Below, piece by piece: positions 53,111 to 60,957 of a stretch of DNA of 64,000 bases. Both the position numbers and the translations under genes were made by a program. The notes below the pieces were generated by a model that ran no database searches, had not been told where the DNA came from, and was given only the letters and a program-made list of their open reading frames with translations. The DNA is from WRDS01 sp964492775 (lineage in GTDB: Bacteria > Actinomycetota > Coriobacteriia > Anaerosomatales > PHET01): contig CAZBLH010000007.1 in NCBI GenBank assembly GCA_964492775.1, positions 6,007 through 70,006 of the forward strand, in the 5' to 3' direction. How positions within the stretch are numbered: position 1 is the first letter of the stretch; the number at the start of each line of letters is the position of its first letter.

Positions 53111-54748
53111 CTACGCCCCTGGTCCGGATGCAGTAGCAGCCTCGAGCAGTTCGCGTGCGTGCGCAAGCGACCTGTCCGACGTATTACCCGCAAGCATACG
53201 CGCGATCTCGGCAACGCGCTCCTCGCCCTCGACGGGCGTCACCTTGGTGACCGCCTCGCCCTCGAGCGTCTCCTTGCTCACCACGAGCTGCGCGTCCGCG
53301 AAGGCCGCAACCTGCGCGAGATGGGTGACCACCAGCACCTGGTGAGTGCGCGAAAGCTCCTTGAGCCTACAGCCCACCGCATGCGCCGTCTGCCCGCCGA
53401 TGCCTGCGTCAACCTCGTCGAACACAAGCGTTTCGACGCTGTCCGCGCCGCCGAGCACGCCCTTGAGCGCCAGCATGACGCGCGAGACCTCACCGCCGGA
53501 AGCGATCCGGGTCAGAGGCCGCGCAGGCTGACCGGCTGCCGGCGAGTACAGGAACTCCACGCGATCGGGTCCGTCATCGTTCCATGCCGAGAAAGGCTGC
53601 TCCGTGATTGCGATCTCGAACGATGCACCCGGCATCGCGAGGTCTTCGGTGGCTGCGGTGAGCGCAGCGATGAAGCCGGCTACGCACGAGCGCCTGGCAT
53701 CGGAAAGGGCACCGGCCGCGTCTCGGAGTGCCGACTCAGCCTCCGACTCAGCCGCGCGGGCAGCCGCCAGCGCAGCATCCGAGTCAGTGGCGACCTCGAT
53801 GGCGGCTCGAGCCTCATCGCGCCGCTCGAGCACCTGCTCGAGACCGGGTCCGTACTTCTTCTTGAGCGCCGAGATCGCCGAAAGCCGCCCGAGCAGCTCA
53901 TCAAGCACGCGCGGGTCGTGCTCGATGCCGTCCCGGTACGCGCGCACGCCCATGCCGACGTCGTCTACAAGCGTCTCCAGCTCGCGGAGCCGCCCGGCGA
54001 GCTCGTCGAGCGCCGGGTCGATGCCTGCGACCCGCGCGAGCGCGCCCGCTGCAACCGCCACGCGATCGAGCGCCCCGCCCTCGCCGCGGAGCGCGGCCGC
54101 GGCTGCCGCCGTAGCCTCCGCAAGCTTCTCCGCGTGCTGCAGCGCCGGCAGCCGCGACTCCAGCGCTTCGTCCTCCCCCGGCTCTGGTCCAACCGCGTCA
54201 ATCTCTGCGAGGACGAAGCGCAGGTAGTCCTCGTCGCGCGCGGCAGCGGCCGCACGCTCCTCGACGGCCACGCGCGCGGCGAGGGCGGCGCGGTGCGCGG
54301 CGAGGGCGGCGCGGTAGGCAGCGAGCGGCTCGGCAATGGCGTCGCCGGCCCAGCGGTCGAGATACCCGAGGTGTGTCGCGGCCGAGAGCAGGGCCTGGTG
54401 CTCGTGCTGGCCGTGCAGGTCCACAAGCGGCCCGATTCGCTCGGCAAGCGCGCCTACGTTCGCCATCTCGCCGTCGATTCGGCAGCGGCTACGGGCGTCA
54501 ACGCCCACCCGGCGCGAAACAAGCACCTGCTCGCCCGCGGCGGAGAACTCGCCCTCGATGAGCGCTTCTTTCGCGCCGGCACGCACCGAGCCGGAGTCGG
54601 CGCGGTCGCCCAGAAGCAACTTGAGCGCTCCCAAGAGCACGGTCTTGCCCGCGCCGGTCTCGCCGGTGAGCACCGTCATGCCTGGCCCGATCTCGAGCCA
54701 GGCCTCCTGGATCAACGCAAGGTCGCGGACGTGGAGTTCGTGCAGCAT
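53111..54748 (-). CDS. recN: DNA repair protein RecN
   Basis: The 545-residue SMC-like ATPase has Walker A VLTGETGAGKTVLLGAL near residue 30, a central coiled-coil region, ABC signature ASGGEVSRVMLALK and Walker B TLVFDEVDAGIGG. VVTHLAQVAAFAD follows. RecN holds DNA ends at double-strand breaks. Coils are Ala-rich, as usual at high GC. It is six bases downstream of nadK and precedes steA, in the actinobacterial order. Confidence 0.97.
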   Translation of the reverse strand: MLHELHVRDLALIQEAWLEIGPGMTVLTGETGAGKTVLLGALKLLLGDRADSGSVRAGAKEALIEGEFSAAGEQVLVSRRVGVDARSRCRIDGEMANVGALAERIGPLVDLHGQHEHQALLSAATHLGYLDRWAGDAIAEPLAAYRAALAAHRAALAARVAVEERAAAAARDEDYLRFVLAEIDAVGPEPGEDEALESRLPALQHAEKLAEATAAAAAALRGEGGALDRVAVAAGALARVAGIDPALDELAGRLRELETLVDDVGMGVRAYRDGIEHDPRVLDELLGRLSAISALKKKYGPGLEQVLERRDEARAAIEVATDSDAALAAARAAESEAESALRDAAGALSDARRSCVAGFIAALTAATEDLAMPGASFEIAITEQPFSAWNDDGPDRVEFLYSPAAGQPARPLTRIASGGEVSRVMLALKGVLGGADSVETLVFDEVDAGIGGQTAHAVGCRLKELSRTHQVLVVTHLAQVAAFADAQLVVSKETLEGEAVTKVTPVEGEERVAEIARMLAGNTSDRSLAHARELLEAATASGPGA

Positions 54749-54754
54749 CTGTGA

Positions 54755-55624
54755 CTAGCTCCCGTTGCGGCCCGGACCGCCAGCGAAGAACTCCTCGGCG
54801 ACGGTCTCGTAGAAGTCACGCCCGTGGGACTTCACCAGGAAGACATCGTGATCGCCGTGGCGCACCTCGACGCGGTCGAGCGTGCGGCGGCATGGCAGGG
54901 ACTCTCCATCAATGGTCACGCAAGCATCCCGGCGCGTCTCATCGGAGAGCGTAATCTGGACCTGCTCGTCAGGCGCGGTCACGAGCGCGCGGGCCACAAG
55001 CGTGTGCGGCGCGATCGGCACGACCACGAGCCCCTGGTAGCCGGGCGCTACGATCGGCCCACCAGCCGAGAGCGCGTACGCCGTCGACCCGGTCGCCGTC
55101 GCGACCACGACACCGTCGGCGCGAATCCCTGCGATGCGGTGCTCGTCCACGCCGATCTCAAGCGCGATCACGCGCGAGGAGGCTCCGCGAGCCACCACGA
55201 CCTCGTTCATCGCGCGGTACGACCCCGCGAGCCGGCCCTCCAACCACACGTCGGCGGTCAGCGTCGCTCGGCGCTCGATGCGTGCGTCACCCGCGAGCGC
55301 CTCGCTCACGGCCTCGTGCATCCGCGACGCCTCGGCGCCGGACAGGAACCCCAGCCGCCCGAACTTCACGCCCAGAAGCGGCGTCTCAGACTCGCCGAGC
55401 GCGTGGAATGCCTTGAGTATCGTCCCGTCTCCGCCGAGCGCCACGGCGAGCGCAGGCTCTCCAAGCGCAGTCACGCTCACGCCAAGCTCGGGCAGCCCGC
55501 AGGCCTCAGCGTCGGCCTCGGTCATCAGCGGCTCGACGCCCTGGCCAGTAAGCCACGAGGCGAGTTCCACCGCAGCGCCGATCGCCGCGGGGTTGAGCGT
55601 GTTGGGAACGAGTAGCGCCTGCAC
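54755..55624 (-). CDS. nadK: NAD kinase
   Basis: NadK phosphorylates NAD to NADP. The GGDGTILKAFH motif and the NE motif in AMNEVVVARGASSRVI are clear. RADGVVVATATGSTAYALSAGGP is also typical. The 289-residue length is normal. It is directly between tlyA and recN, as in M. tuberculosis. Start at 55624 abuts the tlyA stop. Confidence 0.97.
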   Translation of the reverse strand: MQALLVPNTLNPAAIGAAVELASWLTGQGVEPLMTEADAEACGLPELGVSVTALGEPALAVALGGDGTILKAFHALGESETPLLGVKFGRLGFLSGAEASRMHEAVSEALAGDARIERRATLTADVWLEGRLAGSYRAMNEVVVARGASSRVIALEIGVDEHRIAGIRADGVVVATATGSTAYALSAGGPIVAPGYQGLVVVPIAPHTLVARALVTAPDEQVQITLSDETRRDACVTIDGESLPCRRTLDRVEVRHGDHDVFLVKSHGRDFYETVAEEFFAGGPGRNGS

Positions 55625-56419
55625 CTAGCCTCCCAGTGCCTCATGTGCCTCGGCGACGACCATCTCGGGCGTCGCGGCCGTGGCCTCGCCTGTGCGCGAA
55701 GCCCACAACCAGAACTCGATGTTACCTTCAGGGCCCGTTATCGGCGAGAACGCGAGCCCGCGCACGACGAGCCCCGCCTGCTCTGCCGCCTGCGCGGCCG
55801 AGGCGAGCACGTCCACATGAACCTCGGCATCCCTGACCACTCCCTTTTTGCCCACACGGCCCTTACCGGCCTCGAACTGAGGCTTAACCAGCGCGAGTAA
55901 GTCGCCCTCATCGCCGAGAAGCGCGAGCAAGTGCGGCATAACGGTCCGAAGCGAGATGAAGGACACGTCGCACACGACCATGTCGAAGGGGGCGCCCAGC
56001 GCGGCCGGGTCAGCGTGGCGCACGTTCGTACGTTCGACCACTGTGACCCGCTCGTCGGTGCGCAGACTCCAGGCGAGCTGGCCGTACCCGACATCGAGGG
56101 CGACGACGCTGGCCGCGCCGGCCTGCAATAGGCAGTCGGTGAACCCGCCGGTCGAGGCGCCGACGTCGATCGCGCGTCGGCCTTCGATAGGGACATCGAA
56201 GCGCTTCAGCGCACCCGCGAGCTTCTCGCCGCCGCGCGACACGTACCGAGGACGCTCGGCGACCTCGATGACGGCATCCTCGTCCACGAGCTGACCGGCT
56301 TTGGTGACGACCTCACCTGCGACACGCACGGAACCAGCGAGAATCACCGCCCGCGCCTGCTCTCGGCTGGGCAGCAGCCCTCTCTCAGCCAGCAGTGCGT
56401 CGATGCGCCGCCGCGCCAT
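55625..56419 (-). CDS. tlyA: TlyA family rRNA 2'-O-methyltransferase
   Basis: The 264-residue protein has an N-terminal S4 domain (RRRIDALLAERGLLPSREQA) and an FtsJ-like methyltransferase domain with SAM motif DVGASTGGFTDCLL. CDVSFISLRTVMPHLL and VKPQFEAGKGRVGKKGVV follow. TlyA methylates riboses in 16S and/or 23S rRNA and affects capreomycin sensitivity in mycobacteria. Its start lies 35 bases inside dxs, so it is translationally coupled. Confidence 0.96.
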   Translation of the reverse strand: MARRRIDALLAERGLLPSREQARAVILAGSVRVAGEVVTKAGQLVDEDAVIEVAERPRYVSRGGEKLAGALKRFDVPIEGRRAIDVGASTGGFTDCLLQAGAASVVALDVGYGQLAWSLRTDERVTVVERTNVRHADPAALGAPFDMVVCDVSFISLRTVMPHLLALLGDEGDLLALVKPQFEAGKGRVGKKGVVRDAEVHVDVLASAAQAAEQAGLVVRGLAFSPITGPEGNIEFWLWASRTGEATAATPEMVVAEAHEALGG

Positions 56420-58301
56420 CGTTCCTCGTCTCCTGCAGCCTGGCGAGAACGCCGGCCCGCACCCCTTCCGCGGTGAGCCCGAGGTCCGCGTGCAGCCTCG
56501 AGGTCGCGCCGTGCGAAACGAAGCAGTCCGGAACGGCGAAACGGACGAGCGGCGAGTCGAGTTCGAGGTCCGCGAGCGCCTCGGCGACAGCGCCGCCGAA
56601 CCCGCCGGCCGACGCGTTCTCCTCGAGCGTCGCGATCAGCGCGTGCGAGCCTGCCGCCTGCGCGACCATCTCAAGGTCGAGCGGCTTGATCCAGCGCGCG
56701 TTGATGACGCTTGCCGAGACACCGTCGGCAGCCAGAAGGTCAGCGGTCTGCTCGGCGACGTACGTCATCCTGCCCACAGCCAGGATCGCGACATCGCTCC
56801 CCTCTCGGCGCACCTGCGCGCGCCCGGGCTCCCAGGTCTCGGGGGTCTCGGGCAGGCCTACGCCGGCGGCCGCGCCGCGCGGGTACCGGATCGCGACCGG
56901 GCCGCTTGCGGCAAGCGCGGTATGGAGCGCGTGCGCGAGCTCGGCCTCGTCGGCGGGCGCGAGCACCATCAGGTTCGGAATCGAGCGTAGGTAGGTGAGG
57001 TCGAAGACGCCGTGGTGCGTGGGGCCGTCCTCGCCCACCAGACCCGCGCGGTCCAGGCAGAAGACGACGTGCAGGTTCTGCAGCGCGACGTCCATGATGA
57101 GCTGGTCGTAAGCGCGCTGCATGAAGGTCGAGTAGATCGCCACGACAGGCATCCGCCCGCCGAGCGCGAGCCCGGCTGCGAGTCCCACCGCGTGCTGCTC
57201 GGCGATGCCGACGTCGTAGAAGCGCGACGGGAAGCGCGCTGCGAAGCGGTCGAGGCCGGTGCCGCTCGGCATGGCAGCGGTGATCGCGACGATGCTGTCG
57301 TTCTTCTCGGCTTCGGCGACAAGCGAGCGCGAGAACGCCTCGGTGAAGCTCATCGCGCCGCCGGAGCCGTTGGTCTTGCCCGTCTCGACCGAGAACGGCC
57401 CGATGCCGTGGAATGCGGCCGGGTGCGTCTCGGCAGGGTTGTAGCCGGAGCCCTTGGTGGTCACCGCGTGCACGATGACCGGAGCGTTGGTGCGCTTGGC
57501 CGCGCTCACAGCCGTCTCGACCGCGGCGACGTCGTGGCCGTCAATGGGCCCGATGTACTTGAGCCCGAGCTCCTCGAAAAGCATCCCGGGCACCAGCAGC
57601 TGCTTCACGGACTCCTTGACGGCCTCGCCGGCGTCCACCATCACCTTGCCGAGCGGGGTCGACGAGAGCCGCGACTCCACGCCGTCGCGCAGGCGCTGGT
57701 AGCGCGGGTCGAAGCGCACGCGCGCCAGGTAACTCGCGAGGGCGCCGACGTTCTCCGAGATAGACATCTCGTTGTCGTTCAGCACTATCACCAGGCGCGT
57801 GCCGAGGTGGCCGAGATGGTTCAGGGCCTCGAACGACATGCCACCGGTCATCGATCCGTCGCCGATAAGCACGAGCACCGTCTCGTCCCCGCCACGCGCG
57901 TCGCGAGCGAGCGCGAGGCCGAGGCCCACCGAGATGGAGTCGGAGGCGTGACCGGTGTCGAACGCGTCGAACTCGGACTCAGAGCGCTTGGGGAAGCCGC
58001 ACACGCCGCCGTACTGCCGGAGCGTCCTGAACTGCTCCCGGCGGCCGGTGATGAGCTTGTGGACGTAGGACTGGTGCCCCACGTCGAAGATGATGCGGTC
58101 GGTCGGGCAGTCGAGCGCCCGGTGAATGCCGAGCGTCAGCTCGACGACGCCGAGGTTGGGAGCTAGATGCCCGCCGGTCTCGGCGACCGTCTCGACGAGC
58201 TCGGTGCGTATCTCGCGGGCAAGCTGCGCAAGCTCAGACGCGTCGAGCGACTTCACGTCGCACGGCGCGTTGATTGAGTCGAGTATGCGCTCTTGCCCCA
58301 C
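56385..58301 (-). CDS. dxs: 1-deoxy-D-xylulose-5-phosphate synthase
   Basis: Dxs condenses pyruvate and glyceraldehyde-3-phosphate, the first step of the MEP isoprenoid pathway. The thiamine diphosphate site is IGDGSMTGGMSFEALNHLG, with NDNEMSISENVGAL following. FDVGHQSYVHKLITGR, RFYDVGIAEQHAVGLAAGLA and DRAGLVGEDGPTHHG are clear. The 638-residue length is normal. The pathway supplies undecaprenyl phosphate for MraY and the MraY-like enzyme. GTG at 58301 with AAGGTG upstream. Confidence 0.97.
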   Translation of the reverse strand: MGQERILDSINAPCDVKSLDASELAQLAREIRTELVETVAETGGHLAPNLGVVELTLGIHRALDCPTDRIIFDVGHQSYVHKLITGRREQFRTLRQYGGVCGFPKRSESEFDAFDTGHASDSISVGLGLALARDARGGDETVLVLIGDGSMTGGMSFEALNHLGHLGTRLVIVLNDNEMSISENVGALASYLARVRFDPRYQRLRDGVESRLSSTPLGKVMVDAGEAVKESVKQLLVPGMLFEELGLKYIGPIDGHDVAAVETAVSAAKRTNAPVIVHAVTTKGSGYNPAETHPAAFHGIGPFSVETGKTNGSGGAMSFTEAFSRSLVAEAEKNDSIVAITAAMPSGTGLDRFAARFPSRFYDVGIAEQHAVGLAAGLALGGRMPVVAIYSTFMQRAYDQLIMDVALQNLHVVFCLDRAGLVGEDGPTHHGVFDLTYLRSIPNLMVLAPADEAELAHALHTALAASGPVAIRYPRGAAAGVGLPETPETWEPGRAQVRREGSDVAILAVGRMTYVAEQTADLLAADGVSASVINARWIKPLDLEMVAQAAGSHALIATLEENASAGGFGGAVAEALADLELDSPLVRFAVPDCFVSHGATSRLHADLGLTAEGVRAGVLARLQETRNDGAAAHRRTAG

Positions 58302-58433
58302 GTATCACCTTTCAGCCGGACCTGGCGGCGGTGTCACAGGGTTCCAACACGCGCCGAGAAAACATCCTAGCCCGAAACCCGGGAGTCGGCGGCTGTCTGG
58401 CACCGAACCGGCACCGTCGCCACCGTGCGGTCA

Positions 58434-58802
58434 CTATTGCGGCTCCGCGCCCTCCTGCGAGTCGCCTGCCGCGCTCGGCGGCACATCCGGCACCTCGTCC
58501 GCCGCGTCCTCCGCTGTGGCATCTCCCGCAGCCTCAGCGTCTGCTGCGCCAGCACCGCCGCTCTCGGCGTGCGCGCCGGCCGCGCCTTCCGGGGCGCCTG
58601 CAGGCGCCCCACCGGCGGCCGCATCCCAGTCCGCGCGGTCAATGAGCTCCGTGCACTGGTTGGCGAGGCGCACGCCTTCTTCAAGCAGGTCGAGGCTCTT
58701 GTCGAGCGAGACCTCCTTCTTGCGCACCTGCGAGACTATCTCCTCCAGGCGGATGCGAGTCTGCGCGAAGCTGTAGTCGTCCTGCGGCATGTCCGCGCTC
58801 AC
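58434..58802 (-). CDS. xseB: Exodeoxyribonuclease VII small subunit
   Basis: The N-terminal half has the XseB pattern: YSFAQTRIRLEEIVSQVRKK and EVSLDKSLDLLEEGVRLANQ. The C-terminal half is an Ala/Gly/Glu-rich tail of about 60 residues, unusual because XseB is normally 70-85 residues long. XseB binds XseA to form exonuclease VII. No xseA is next to it or elsewhere in the window. GTG at 58802 overlaps the nusB stop as GTGA; the inner ATG of MPQDDYSF is an alternative. Confidence 0.9.
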   Translation of the reverse strand: MSADMPQDDYSFAQTRIRLEEIVSQVRKKEVSLDKSLDLLEEGVRLANQCTELIDRADWDAAAGGAPAGAPEGAAGAHAESGGAGAADAEAAGDATAEDAADEVPDVPPSAAGDSQEGAEPQ

Positions 58803-59215
58803 TCCCCCTTCTCACGGCCATCGGCGATCTTGCCGAGAACCCCGTTCACGAACTTCGAGGAGTCCTCGCCGCCGTAGACCTTGGCGAGTTCGACGGCCTC
58901 GTTGATCGCCACGCTCGGCGGTACATCATCCTGCGTCATGAGCTCGAAGGTGGCGATCCTCAAGATGTTGCGGTCCACAAGCGGCATGCGGCCCACGCTC
59001 CAGTGCTCGGAGGTCGCACCGATCACCGAATCAATCTCGTTCATCTGGGTCTCGACCCCGAGCGCGAGCTCGCGGCCGTACTCGCTCGGCTCGCCGTCCT
59101 CCAGAGAGTACGTCGCATTGCCGAGGATGTGGCTGATAGCCTCACCAGTGACTTCGCGCTGGTAGAGCAGTTGGAGCGCGTGCCGACGCGCCCTATGGCG
59201 TTCGAGTCCTGCCAT
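58799..59215 (-). CDS. nusB: Transcription antitermination factor NusB
   Basis: The all-helical 138-residue protein has RHRARRHALQLLYQREVTGE at the start. LVDRNILRIATFELM and PPSVAINEAVELAKVYGGED are NusB hallmarks, followed by KFVNGVLGKIA. NusB with NusE binds boxA RNA and supports rRNA antitermination. Its start abuts the asp23 stop. Confidence 0.97.
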   Translation of the reverse strand: MAGLERHRARRHALQLLYQREVTGEAISHILGNATYSLEDGEPSEYGRELALGVETQMNEIDSVIGATSEHWSVGRMPLVDRNILRIATFELMTQDDVPPSVAINEAVELAKVYGGEDSSKFVNGVLGKIADGREKGE

Positions 59216-59566
59216 CTATTCGGCGAAGACGAGCCCGTCTACGTACACGTCGACGGCCCCCACCTCGACGCCGACCTGGCTGGCAAGCGCATCGCACACC
59301 GCAGCCTGGACCGCGCGCGCGACCTCCTGAAGCTTCGAGCCGTACAGCACCTGGACGTGCACGCTCGCGATGAGCGTCCCGTCATCGGCGGTCACGACGT
59401 CTACAGGGCGCGCGGCACCCTTGCGGGTGCCCTTCTGCACGAGGCCGGCAAGCCCGGAGGCGCCGACCGCGGCCACGCCCTCGACGCCCTCGGCGGCCAG
59501 GGTCACGATCGTATCGAGCACGCCCGGCGCGACGCCGAGCCCTTCAAGGCGAATCTCATCAGACAT
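59216..59566 (-). CDS. Asp23/Gls24 family envelope stress protein
   Basis: The 116-residue protein matches the Asp23/YloU fold: GLGVAPGVLDTIVTLAAEGV, a VDVVTADDGTLIASVHVQV core and a QAAVCDALASQVGVEVGAVD segment. The position between accC and nusB corresponds to B. subtilis yqhY, whose product is linked to acetyl-CoA carboxylase control. Regulation of the neighbouring carboxylase is therefore plausible (inference). It lies 26 bases after accC. Confidence 0.92.
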   Translation of the reverse strand: MSDEIRLEGLGVAPGVLDTIVTLAAEGVEGVAAVGASGLAGLVQKGTRKGAARPVDVVTADDGTLIASVHVQVLYGSKLQEVARAVQAAVCDALASQVGVEVGAVDVYVDGLVFAE

Positions 59567-59591
59567 ATCAGGAGTCTCCTAGCGGACGACT

Positions 59592-60944
59592 TTACTTAAC
59601 GTCGCCCATCTCGGTGTCTACGAAGTCAGTATAGACCTCGCCACGCTCGAAAGCTGCGTTGTCCACTACCCGGAGGTGGAACGGCAGCGTGGTGGCGATA
59701 CCGGTGACGATGAACTCGTCGAGCGCTCGGCGGGCCCGGGCGATGGCGTCTGCGCGCGTCTCGCCCCACACGATGAGCTTGGCAAGCAGCGAGTCGTAGG
59801 TCGGCGGGACCTTGTATCCGGAGAACACGTGGGAGTCCACGCGCACGCCGAACCCGCCCGGCGGGTTGAAGACCTCGATCGTGCCGGGGTTCGGCCGGAA
59901 GTTGTGCGCCGGGTCCTCGGCGTTCACGCGGAACTCGATCGCGTGGCCGCGCAGCACGATCTCGTCCTGCGTCGCGTGCTTCAGAGGCTCGCCGGAGGCA
60001 ATACGCAGCTGCTCGCGCACGATGTCGATGCCGGTGATCTGCTCGGTCACCGGGTGCTCGACCTGCACGCGGGTGTTCATCTCCATGAAGTAGAACTCAC
60101 CGGTCTCGGAGAGCAAGAACTCCACGGTGCCCGCGTTTACGTAGCCGACCTTGCGCACGAGCGCGATCGCGGCCTCGCCCATCGCCTTGCGCGTCTCAGG
60201 CGCCAGCGCCGGCGAGGGCGCCTCCTCGATGAGCTTCTGGTGACGGCGCTGGACCGAGCAGTCACGCTCGAACAGGTACACGGCGTTGCCGTGGGTGTCG
60301 GCGAGCACCTGGATCTCGACGTGGCGCGTGCGCGCAAGATACTTCTCCAGGTACACGGTGTCATCGCCGAAGGACGCGGCCGCCTCGGTGCGCGCGGCGC
60401 GGTACTTCGCCTCGAGGTCCTCGGCGGACTCCGCGACACGCATGCCCTTGCCGCCACCGCCTGCCGAGGCCTTGATGAGCACCGGGTACCCGACGGCCTC
60501 TGCGAAGCGCAGCGCCTCCTCGGCAGTCTCGACCGGCCCGTCGCTGCCCGGCACCGTGGGCACGCCCGCCTCGGCGGCCGTCTGACGCGCTACGGCCTTG
60601 TTGCCCATGCGCTCGATGGCCTCGGGCGACGGGCCGATGAAGACCAGCCCCTCGTCGGCGCAGGCGCGGGCGAACGCGGCGTTCTCGGCGAGGAAGCCGT
60701 ATCCGGGGTGGATCGCCTCGGCGCCGGAGTTCAGGGCCGCGCAGATGATGTTCGCGACGTTCAGGTACGACTCGGTCGAGGGCGCTGGACCGATGCAGAC
60801 GCGGTGGTCGGCCATCTGGACCGGCAGCGAGTCGGCGTCAGCGGTAGAGAAGACCGCGACCGTCTCGATGCCCATCTCCCGCGCGCTGCGGATGACGCGC
60901 AGAGCGACTTCGCCTCGGTTGGCGACAAGTATGCGTCGGAACAC
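59592..60944 (-). CDS. accC: Biotin carboxylase
   Basis: AccC carboxylates biotin on a carrier with ATP and bicarbonate. The start FRRILVANRGEVALRVIRSA, ATP-grasp glycine loop KASAGGGGKGMRVAES, HVEIQVLADTHGNAVYLFER and MNTRVQVEHPVTEQI are clear. The 450-residue length is exact. It is 13 bases after a carboxyltransferase with a biotin domain, so the partner is probably that protein, making a pyruvate-carboxylase-type complex; use for acetyl-CoA carboxylase as well is possible. Confidence 0.96.
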   Translation of the reverse strand: MFRRILVANRGEVALRVIRSAREMGIETVAVFSTADADSLPVQMADHRVCIGPAPSTESYLNVANIICAALNSGAEAIHPGYGFLAENAAFARACADEGLVFIGPSPEAIERMGNKAVARQTAAEAGVPTVPGSDGPVETAEEALRFAEAVGYPVLIKASAGGGGKGMRVAESAEDLEAKYRAARTEAAASFGDDTVYLEKYLARTRHVEIQVLADTHGNAVYLFERDCSVQRRHQKLIEEAPSPALAPETRKAMGEAAIALVRKVGYVNAGTVEFLLSETGEFYFMEMNTRVQVEHPVTEQITGIDIVREQLRIASGEPLKHATQDEIVLRGHAIEFRVNAEDPAHNFRPNPGTIEVFNPPGGFGVRVDSHVFSGYKVPPTYDSLLAKLIVWGETRADAIARARRALDEFIVTGIATTLPFHLRVVDNAAFERGEVYTDFVDTEMGDVK

Positions 60945-60957
60945 CTGGGGCCTTTCC

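Noticed and set aside
52331..54754. 807-codon open frame on the plus strand
   Set aside because: It is antisense to recN and steA and shows no recognisable domain; codon bias produces long antisense frames here.
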